Shown one piece after another: positions 14,482 through 19,799 of a DNA stretch of 28,205 nt. Position 1 is the first letter of the stretch; each line of letters begins with the position of its first letter. The translations under genes and the position numbers were made by a program. The DNA is from a virus. The notes beneath the pieces were generated by a model. The model searched no databases and was not told the origin of the DNA. It worked only from the letters and a program-made list of their open reading frames with translations. The DNA lies in IMG/VR virus record IMGVR_UViG_3300035703_000354, positions 1 to 28,205 of that record; one strand, written 5' to 3'.

Positions 14482-14514
14482 TCCTATCTTAACAAATCAC
14501 TAGAAGTGATAGGA
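14482..14514 (+). promoter_or_regulatory. Ribosome-site-sequestering hairpin with an alternative fold
   Basis: TCCTATC (14482-14488) can pair with GATAGGA (14508-14514), which contains the AGGA ribosome site of the gene at 14523. An alternative hairpin, ATCACT-AGA-AGTGAT (14496-14510), uses the same GAT and would free the AGGA. The two folds exclude each other, which is the layout of a translational switch. Confidence 0.4.
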
Positions 14515-14522
14515 AGTGAATT

Positions 14523-14813
14523 ATGTCATCAACAATAACCACGCAATTAGAGCGTACAAACCTTGAAGCACATGTCGATTTGTGTGCAGAAAGATATAGA
14601 GTCTTGGAAGAAAAAGTAAGCAATATTGAAGATCGCCTTGGGCGAATCGAAGACGGTGTACAGCAGATGCGGTTTGACACCAATGCCTCTTTGGCGCAGA
14701 TGCGAGAAGACAGCATCAGACAACATCAAGACAATTCCAAGATACTGATAGGCGCTGCTGCCAGCGTGGTTGCAGGCATTATGACTATCATTGTTGTTAT
14801 ACTTATGATGTAA
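14523..14813 (+). CDS. Holin-like protein: coiled coil with C-terminal membrane helix
   Basis: The 96-residue protein has two parts. Residues 8-72 form a heptad-patterned coiled coil (YRVLEEKVSNIEDRLGRIEDG). Residues 74-96 form one hydrophobic membrane span (ILIGAAASVVAGIMTIIVVI) at the extreme C-terminus. This is the layout of XhlA-type haemolysin/holin-associated proteins and of some T4-like phage membrane proteins. In lysis such proteins help release endolysin; other membrane or tail-anchoring roles are possible, and no endolysin gene is in the window. AGGAAGTGA (14511-14519) is the ribosome site, apparently controlled by a leader hairpin. Its TAA stop is part of the next late promoter. 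Confidence 0.7.
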   Translation: MSSTITTQLERTNLEAHVDLCAERYRVLEEKVSNIEDRLGRIEDGVQQMRFDTNASLAQMREDSIRQHQDNSKILIGAAASVVAGIMTIIVVILMM

Positions 14814-14819
14814 TAAATA
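14812..14819 (+). promoter_or_regulatory. T4-type late promoter with start codon at +1
   Basis: AATAAATA (TAAATA at 14814-14819) begins inside the stop codon of the holin-like gene (TAA 14811-14813). Five bases later is ATG 14825, at the predicted +1, with no Shine-Dalgarno. The stretch TAATAAATAC plus WTGCATG is nearly identical to that before the PAAR gene. Confidence 0.72.
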
Positions 14820-14824
14820 CATGC

Positions 14825-15109
14825 ATGAACCTAATTGAATTAAATACCTCCAACGCCATAGTAGAAGCTCAACTGGTTTGGGCACGTTCAGGCAACACTA
14901 TCACTCGTAAGTATCGTTGCACAGTTGGCCAGCGATCAGGAAGACTAGTATCTAATCCAGGACAGTGCAGTGCTCCTATAGATATCAAAAAACGTTTGGT
15001 ACTAGCAAAAACTAAAGCACGTATGGGCACAAGATTACAGAAAAAAGCAAAGTTTACCAAGCGGTTCAATCCAGCTAGTAGGGCTGTGCAGAAGTTGAAC
15101 AAGGTGTAA
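14825..15109 (+). CDS. Small very basic late protein
   Basis: The 94-residue protein is highly basic, with Lys/Arg clusters in KARMGTRLQKKAKFTKRFN and KKRLVLAKTK. An N-terminal strand region (IVEAQLVWARSGNTITRKYRC) is followed by a GRLVSNPGQCSAPIDI segment. I associate this pattern with a conserved family in marine T4-like phages. The charge suggests nucleic acid binding, for example a DNA-associated capsid protein, but no named domain is seen. Its ATG is at the predicted late +1. A run of short genes (15114-16101) follows, spaced 4 to 5 bases apart or overlapping, so they are probably one transcript. Confidence 0.78.
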   Translation: MNLIELNTSNAIVEAQLVWARSGNTITRKYRCTVGQRSGRLVSNPGQCSAPIDIKKRLVLAKTKARMGTRLQKKAKFTKRFNPASRAVQKLNKV

Positions 15110-15113
15110 TGCA

Positions 15114-15371
15114 ATGAAAGTAAGAGATATACTAGAATACGGTATGGCAGATGAGCCCGTATACGGAACAAGTAAAGCGGCGTTACGAACCCAGACCACA
15201 GACATGGCCAATCAATTCAAACGACAAACAAATCAAGCGCAAAACGCAAGCGATGAAGCAAACATCAAAGCAGCACACGATTACCACAGCCAAAAACGAA
15301 AACGTGTTGTGCCCACCGGTATTCCAGCTAGAATGTTAGCGCCGCAGACTCCGGGTAGTCCAGCACAATGA
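15114..15371 (+). CDS. Small hydrophilic hypothetical protein
   Basis: The 85-residue protein starts at ATG 15114, four bases after the previous stop. It is hydrophilic, rich in Gln, Asn, Ala and Lys (FKRQTNQAQNASDEANIKAA), and its C-terminus is Pro-rich (VVPTGIPARMLAPQTPGSP). Its N-terminus (MKVRDILEYG) resembles the short start peptides of several neighbouring phage proteins. It is likely disordered in part. No function is recognised. It overlaps the next gene as ATGA and belongs to the late run from 14825. Confidence 0.68.
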   Translation: MKVRDILEYGMADEPVYGTSKAALRTQTTDMANQFKRQTNQAQNASDEANIKAAHDYHSQKRKRVVPTGIPARMLAPQTPGSPAQ

Positions 15372-15592
15372 GAGCAATAGTAACCAAAGGCGGATTCTAC
15401 ACGTGGATCAACGCCAGAGAAAGTAAGTTTTTAGAAGAACATTTCAACGGGGTGGAATTGTTGGACAAACAAAACCTCAATGAACATGAACAGTACCTTG
15501 CACAAAATCTTGTTAGCAGAGGTGTACTTGACAAAATAGTAGATCGTAAATCGATAAATTACAAACTTAACATCAATAATCTTGGCAGGTAA
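15368..15592 (+). CDS. Small hypothetical protein
   Basis: The 74-residue ORF begins with an ATGA overlap on the preceding stop. It has mixed alpha/beta texture: strand MRAIVTKGGFYTWI, then helices around FLEEHFNG and EHEQYLAQNLVSRGVLDKIV. The helical second half, with NLVSRGVLDKI, resembles a small winged-helix-like pattern, although this is only an impression. The next gene begins two bases after its stop and has AGGTAA as a weak ribosome site. Confidence 0.68.
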   Translation: MRAIVTKGGFYTWINARESKFLEEHFNGVELLDKQNLNEHEQYLAQNLVSRGVLDKIVDRKSINYKLNINNLGR

Positions 15593-15594
15593 CT

Positions 15595-16101
15595 ATGAAC
15601 GAAGACTCAGACATGACAACGATTTTGAGAAAATTGAAATCGCTAGATTCCCATACCCAAACTATACTGCACGAAACCAGTAAGCAATTAGCAGAAGATG
15701 CAGTGCATGATATTGATCTCGCAGTAGCAATTAACCAGACCGTAACCAATTCCAGTGTAACTGTACACAACTACAAGATAGATATTGTTGCAGCCGAATT
15801 TGCAGGTAGAACCAAAGACTTTTACAATATCATTGATTTGTCAGAAAACAAATCGCTATACACTGATATTGCACTATTTGAAACTGCAATGGCAATTGTT
15901 AAAAAACTTATGGTCAATACCATATCAGGCATTGACGAATTGGTTCAACTTGATTTGGATTATTCGAATTCTTTATACGAAGTGTATATACACAAGCATA
16001 ATGCAAAAACATCATTGAATGAAGATATTTCATTGGCAAAAATGGATAATGCTAAACGCAGGGTCTTTGAAGCAAAGCGTAAAATTTTGAAAAGACTATA
16101 A
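15595..16101 (+). CDS. Helical conserved hypothetical late protein
   Basis: The 168-residue protein is almost entirely helical. A central segment (DIALFETAMAIVKKLMVNT) is amphipathic, and the C-terminus is a basic coil (MDNAKRRVFEAKRKILKRL). Middle residues (VHNYKIDIVAAEFAGRTKDFYNIID) form probable strands. I associate the family with marine T4-like phages but no function is known to me. The TAA stop (16099-16101) doubles as the start of a late-promoter TAAATA. Its place just before a scaffold-like acidic protein fits a virion-assembly gene. Confidence 0.72.
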   Translation: MNEDSDMTTILRKLKSLDSHTQTILHETSKQLAEDAVHDIDLAVAINQTVTNSSVTVHNYKIDIVAAEFAGRTKDFYNIIDLSENKSLYTDIALFETAMAIVKKLMVNTISGIDELVQLDLDYSNSLYEVYIHKHNAKTSLNEDISLAKMDNAKRRVFEAKRKILKRL

Positions 16102-16104
16102 ATA
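16097..16104 (+). promoter_or_regulatory. Consensus T4-type late promoter
   Basis: TATAAATA is a perfect match to the T4 late consensus. It overlaps the stop codon of the upstream gene. The predicted start near 16110 gives a 15-base leader with AAGGGAA (16110-16116) nine bases before the ATG at 16125. Confidence 0.82.
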
Positions 16105-16124
16105 CACTAAAGGGAATCACTATC

Positions 16125-16964
16125 ATGTATTTAAACGACTTAAACTCAGCAAATCACAGTGTGGATAAGATTAATCGTATCCTAGCTAGTACATTTGGTC
16201 ACAACATTAATTTAGGCGAAATGAGCACCAACGCCTTAACTCGTATGCTCACTACAACAACTGCAAAGATTGCAATTATTAAAGAAAATGATTTGAAGTA
16301 TTGGGAAAATCCACAATACAACAAGTTAAAACTTATAGAACATCAATTGACCACTTATATTAAAGAAGTTGCACCTGCTAGAAAAGATGGCAAACGTGCT
16401 AAAATGAAAGAAAGCATTGTAATGGAACAAGACCTAGATCAAGCAGAAGTGCTGTTAGCAGCCAAGGAAATGGTTGACAAACTACAAAAGATGGTAGAAG
16501 ACGTTGCAGCAATGCAAGTACAAGAACTAATGCCAATCACTGATGCAATGAAGAATCAACTTGGATTTGAAATTGCCGAACAATTCAACACCGCAGCAGA
16601 TGCAGCACTAGGTGGATTACTAGATCAACTAAAATCCGCTAAAGACGCATTGGACAACGCTACGCTACAAGCAAGTGGCCAGCCAACCAATGGTCCTGCG
16701 CCAACAGACATGTCTGACATGAGTGACATCGACGACGATATGGCAGGCCTAGAAGACGATGGGTTTGACGGTGACGATGCAGCCGCTGGTGCAGACAACA
16801 CAGTCGGACGTGAACTAAAAGCAGAGAGTGCTATGGACCGTATGGAAAAGCGAGCACTTGCTGAAAAGCGTGTTCTACTAGCCAAAAAGCGTGTGGTTGA
16901 AGCTGCCCGTGCTAAAGGTTTCTCTGAATCAGCTATTACAAAGTTGATGGCAAAAATCAAATGA
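16125..16964 (+). CDS. Acidic helical virion-assembly protein, scaffold-like
   Basis: The 279-residue protein has three parts. An N-terminal helical region includes NALTRMLTTTTAKIAIIKENDLKYW. A long coiled-coil-like middle (about 95-190) has LLAAKEMVDKLQKMVEDVAAMQVQ in pattern. An Asp-rich linker at about 200-230 (DMSDIDDDMAGLEDD) precedes a basic helical tail (KRALAEKRVLLAKKRV, ending in AITKLMAKIK). Acidic linkers and coiled coils are common in prohead cores and scaffolds, and the family occurs in marine T4-like phages, but the specific role is inferred. It has a perfect late promoter and Shine-Dalgarno, and its stop overlaps the next start as ATGA. Confidence 0.75.
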   Translation: MYLNDLNSANHSVDKINRILASTFGHNINLGEMSTNALTRMLTTTTAKIAIIKENDLKYWENPQYNKLKLIEHQLTTYIKEVAPARKDGKRAKMKESIVMEQDLDQAEVLLAAKEMVDKLQKMVEDVAAMQVQELMPITDAMKNQLGFEIAEQFNTAADAALGGLLDQLKSAKDALDNATLQASGQPTNGPAPTDMSDMSDIDDDMAGLEDDGFDGDDAAAGADNTVGRELKAESAMDRMEKRALAEKRVLLAKKRVVEAARAKGFSESAITKLMAKIK

Positions 16965-17284
16965 GATTTGAACAACTAGTAAACGAAAGCACTGTTGATC
17001 AAGGCAATATCCTCAATGATGTTGAGGAATTATTGACTCGTGCTAAAGCCCGTGGTTACACAAAGTTAAGCACACAGTCGGTGTTTAACAAAATGAAATC
17101 CATTGGTTACAGCGTTGATATGCAGAGTTTATTGCGTTTACTAGTTGGAATAACCAGCGTTGGCACTGCCAATGAAAAAGAAATTACTCTCGACACTGCG
17201 TTACCTGATTCCCCCGATAAACAAAAAGACGCAGGTGTCGTGAGTAAACTAGCAAGTAAGCAAATACAAAAGGCCGTACAATGA
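16961..17284 (+). CDS. Small hypothetical late protein
   Basis: The 107-residue protein overlaps both neighbours as ATGA. The first 75 residues are helical (ILNDVEELLTRAKARGYTKLS, SVFNKMKSIGYSVDMQSLLRLLVGI), with a helix-turn-helix-like look. The second half is polar, probably flexible, with a Pro/Asp segment (TALPDSPDKQKDAG) and a lysine-rich end. No function is recognised. Its place between a scaffold-like and a fibre-like gene in one late transcript suggests a virion-assembly role. Confidence 0.72.
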   Translation: MRFEQLVNESTVDQGNILNDVEELLTRAKARGYTKLSTQSVFNKMKSIGYSVDMQSLLRLLVGITSVGTANEKEITLDTALPDSPDKQKDAGVVSKLASKQIQKAVQ

Positions 17285-17898
17285 CATATAGTATTAACAG
17301 TAACCAAGCTAAATCAATTGCCAGAAACGACCTTGTTATCTTTAATGAAATCAATACTCTGATGCAACAAGTTATCGCTGATACAGAGTCGGGATTGTAT
17401 GAAACCACAATCAGTGATGCTACTACTATGACCGAATCCACTCCCGCTATTACACTTACTGGTACCGTAACTAATCCAACTATTACCAATGGGCAGACTT
17501 TCATAATCGCCGGCACTACTATTGTGTTAGGCACCAGCGGCACTAACTTGAACAGCATAATTTCTGATATAAACGACGCAGCGGTCAGCGGTGTAACAGC
17601 TAGTAAAAGCAGTAACCGTTTGGTTGTTACTTACACTGCGCCCGCAGCTACTACTTGGTCAGTCACAGTTGGTGCAGGATCTGCAAACACTGCGCTGGGC
17701 ATACCAAGTGGCACCACTACTGCTACTAATCCTAGCAGTGTGACTTATTTCAACGTTTGGCAAGGAAATTCCACTGATCGTCCAAAAACAGATCAGATGA
17801 ACCAAGTGATTCAGTACTTTGAAAATCTTGGCTACAGTATAGACCGTCAAACCAACACTTCCACTAATAAAACGTTCAAATGGGTTATTGGTTATTGA
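17281..17898 (+). CDS. Putative virion protein with flagellin-IN-like beta insertion
   Basis: The 205-residue protein has a helical N-terminus (residues 1-50). A Thr/Ser/Gly-rich beta region at about 55-140 contains FIIAGTTIVLGTSGTNLNSI, then ISDINDAAVSGVTASKSSNRLVV. That order (a short strand pair, a helix with xIxDIN, then strands ending in LV) resembles the IN motif of flagellin and hook-associated proteins and of some phage tail proteins. The C-terminus returns to a helical FxNLGY segment. It is likely displayed on the virion. The end overlaps the -35 of the exonuclease promoter. The start overlaps the preceding stop as ATGA. Confidence 0.72.
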   Translation: MTYSINSNQAKSIARNDLVIFNEINTLMQQVIADTESGLYETTISDATTMTESTPAITLTGTVTNPTITNGQTFIIAGTTIVLGTSGTNLNSIISDINDAAVSGVTASKSSNRLVVTYTAPAATTWSVTVGAGSANTALGIPSGTTTATNPSSVTYFNVWQGNSTDRPKTDQMNQVIQYFENLGYSIDRQTNTSTNKTFKWVIGY

Positions 17899-17923
17899 CA
17901 TTGTAACACTAGTGCTGTAATGT
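17895..17923 (+). promoter_or_regulatory. Sigma70-like promoter of the exonuclease gene, start codon at +1
   Basis: TTGACA (17895-17900), 17 bases, then TAATGT (17918-17923), six bases and ATG 17930. The spacing is the same as for uvsW and primase. A TGTAAT at 17916-17921 with a 15-base spacer is an alternative -10. An imperfect dyad lies within it: outer arms ACATT (17898-17902) and AATGT (17919-17923) around a perfect CACTAGTG (17907-17914). Confidence 0.6.
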
Positions 17924-17929
17924 GATTAG

Positions 17930-18604
17930 ATGTTAACCATAACCCACCCTTACCCATATCAAGAATTAAAACGCAAATCTATAGACGGTAAACGCCTATA
18001 CGAAAATCCATGGGGAGATCCTGTCCCCAGTGTAACTACTATTCTCGACAAAACAAAACCCAGAGAAAAACGAGAAGCACTCAACAATTGGAAACAACGT
18101 GTGGGCGAAGCAGAAGCCCAGCGTGTTGTTACTGAAGCAGCTAACACTGGGACTTACATGCACGCCATACTAGAGAATTGGGTTAAGAATGAAACCTATT
18201 CCGGCGAAGCAACTGTGCAGTCACGCCTTATGGCCGAGACTGTTATTAAAAATATAGAGCCACACATCACTGAAGTTTGGGGTAGTGAAGTAAATCTTTG
18301 CTACCCCGGATTGTATGCTGGCACCACTGACCTTGTTGGCATGTGGAAAAACAATCCTGCTATCATGGATTTTAAGCAAACAAATAAACCAAAAAAACGT
18401 GAATGGATTGACGACTACTTTATGCAAGCTGCGGCGTATGGGATGGCTCATAATGAACTGTACAAAACCAATATACAACATATTGCAATTTTCATGTGCA
18501 GTAGAGAATGCGAATGGCAGTTGTTTGAAGTTGGCCCCGAAGAGTTCAAACATTGGGAAGAAAAGTGGGCTGCTAGAGTAGAACAGTTCTACAATCTCAA
18601 CTAA
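17930..18604 (+). CDS. PD-(D/E)XK exonuclease, RecB/Cas4-like
   Basis: The 224-residue protein shows the RecB-family nuclease layout. PVPSVTTILD (31-40) is followed by H78 in TGTYMHAILENW, E120, D134 in YAGTTDLVG, D147-x-K149 in IMDFKQTNK, and Q166 with Y170 in FMQAAAYGMAH. These residues coordinate metal and cut DNA. Similar proteins are annotated as exonucleases in marine T4-like phages, probably for host DNA breakdown or recombination. The promoter overlaps the preceding virion gene and places ATG at the predicted +1. The TAA stop is the first part of a late promoter. It is thus an early-type gene inserted in a late region. Confidence 0.9.
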   Translation: MLTITHPYPYQELKRKSIDGKRLYENPWGDPVPSVTTILDKTKPREKREALNNWKQRVGEAEAQRVVTEAANTGTYMHAILENWVKNETYSGEATVQSRLMAETVIKNIEPHITEVWGSEVNLCYPGLYAGTTDLVGMWKNNPAIMDFKQTNKPKKREWIDDYFMQAAAYGMAHNELYKTNIQHIAIFMCSRECEWQLFEVGPEEFKHWEEKWAARVEQFYNLN

Positions 18605-18607
18605 ATA
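18600..18607 (+). promoter_or_regulatory. T4-type late promoter for the fibre-like gene
   Basis: AACTAAATA contains TAAATA at 18602-18607, starting with the exonuclease TAA stop. The predicted start near 18613 leaves a 16-base leader with GAGGA (18616-18620) before ATG 18629. Confidence 0.65.
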
Positions 18608-18628
18608 TGTTATACGAGGAAACAACAC

Positions 18629-19294
18629 ATGTCAGATACACGCATTAGTAAAATTAAAACAAGACAAGGCGACTTTGATGATCTGCCTATGCTGGACCCA
18701 GGCGAATTTGGTTATGCAAAAGACCAACGCAGATTGTTTATCGGCAACGATTCCGTTAGTGTAGGTACAGGCAACGCTTCCAAAACGCAATTTACTGTGG
18801 ACGCAGATGTTAGCAGTCCGAATGTTATTTCAGTTTATATTAACGGCACAGCCGTTAACCCATCCACATACAGTATTGTGGGAACTACACTTACATTCAC
18901 TTCGGCCCCAGCTAGCGGCGCAGTTATCACTATGCGATTCAACAGTGAAATAGAAATCGACAAAGACATCACCCGTCCTAGCAGTTTGAGTTTAGCAGCA
19001 GGCGGAACCAACGCTGCAACAGGTTTTCAATTTGATACTACACAGTATAACGTGTGTATTATCGACTATACACTAGAAAGCACAGCAGGCGTTCGTGTTG
19101 GTCGATTGAGGTTTGCGATAGATCAAAGCAATAGTGCAACTGCGCTAGATGACAACTACACTGAAACAGCCGCAGTTGCAGTGGTGTTTAGTTTGAATAC
19201 TGCAACAGCTAATACACTAAAGCTAATGTACACTGATACTGCATCATTGATCACCAAATTCAAATACACATATCAACTTTGGAACAGCAATTAA
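18629..19294 (+). CDS. Tail fibre-like structural protein
   Basis: The 221-residue protein begins with TRISKIKTRQGDFDDLPMLD, then PGEFGYAKDQRRLFIGND. The LxxGEFGYAxDxxRLFIG pattern is the N-terminal attachment domain of many phage fibre and tropism-determinant proteins. A beta-rich domain follows (VISVYINGTAVNPSTYSIVG, TLTFTSAPASGAVITMRF). The C-terminal 90 residues (NVCIIDYTLESTAGVRVGRL, then a threonine-rich strand region) resemble fibre tip domains. It probably attaches to the tail or baseplate and may contact host receptors or another fibre subunit. GAGGA precedes the start by nine bases. Its end overlaps the next gene by 16 bases. Confidence 0.82.
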   Translation: MSDTRISKIKTRQGDFDDLPMLDPGEFGYAKDQRRLFIGNDSVSVGTGNASKTQFTVDADVSSPNVISVYINGTAVNPSTYSIVGTTLTFTSAPASGAVITMRFNSEIEIDKDITRPSSLSLAAGGTNAATGFQFDTTQYNVCIIDYTLESTAGVRVGRLRFAIDQSNSATALDDNYTETAAVAVVFSLNTATANTLKLMYTDTASLITKFKYTYQLWNSN

Positions 19295-19737
19295 AGCACA
19301 GGGCTTGGTTTGAGTCTCCTGCAACCAGGCTAAATCGTTGGAGAGAATTTAGGAAAACCCTAGATTCCAGTGACTCGCTCGCAGTGTGCCAAACAGTGTT
19401 GAGTTGGTGGGAAAGCGCACCATTGGTCAGTATTAGTATTGATCCGGTCAATCCTGACCAGTGGCCTACACCCTGGGAGATGCTGCATCAAGGCGACTTC
19501 TGTGAAAACAGTTTGGCGTTGGGTATGGCTTATACCATCTACTATGCAAATATTTCTATCCCAGTGGATCTTATGTATATCACATGTAGAGATGAAGGCT
19601 TTCAGAGATTGTGTGCATTTGTAGACAATAAACACCTGCTTAATTTCACACGAGGAAAGATAAGTACTTTTCCGGGCAACCAATGCTCAATATCTTATCA
19701 AATATCCATCAACGACATAATTAAAAAACAACAATAA
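19279..19737 (+). CDS. Conserved hypothetical protein with TTG start
   Basis: The 152-residue protein starts at TTG 19279; the conserved-looking block WFESPATRLNRWREFRKTLD begins ten residues later and there is no in-frame ATG before residue 69, so the TTG is well supported. Other blocks are VLSWWESAPLVS, DQWPTPWEML and KHLLNFTRGKIS. I associate this family with marine T4-like phages, where it is widespread but uncharacterised. Its rich tryptophan content and length suggest a compact globular protein. It is translationally coupled to the fibre-like gene, with a 16-base overlap, so it could be a fibre chaperone or assembly factor; that is inference. Confidence 0.78.
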   Translation: MEQQLKHRAWFESPATRLNRWREFRKTLDSSDSLAVCQTVLSWWESAPLVSISIDPVNPDQWPTPWEMLHQGDFCENSLALGMAYTIYYANISIPVDLMYITCRDEGFQRLCAFVDNKHLLNFTRGKISTFPGNQCSISYQISINDIIKKQQ

Positions 19738-19799
19738 CACCAGCCCAGCACAGATATGTTTGGGTAAACTATCTTATATTTTAAGGAAACCGCACGACG

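Noticed and set aside
19741-19799. Promoter directly upstream of nrdA
   Set aside because: TATATT at 19775-19780 has no -35 at 15-18 bases and no TG extension; no TAAATA is present either.
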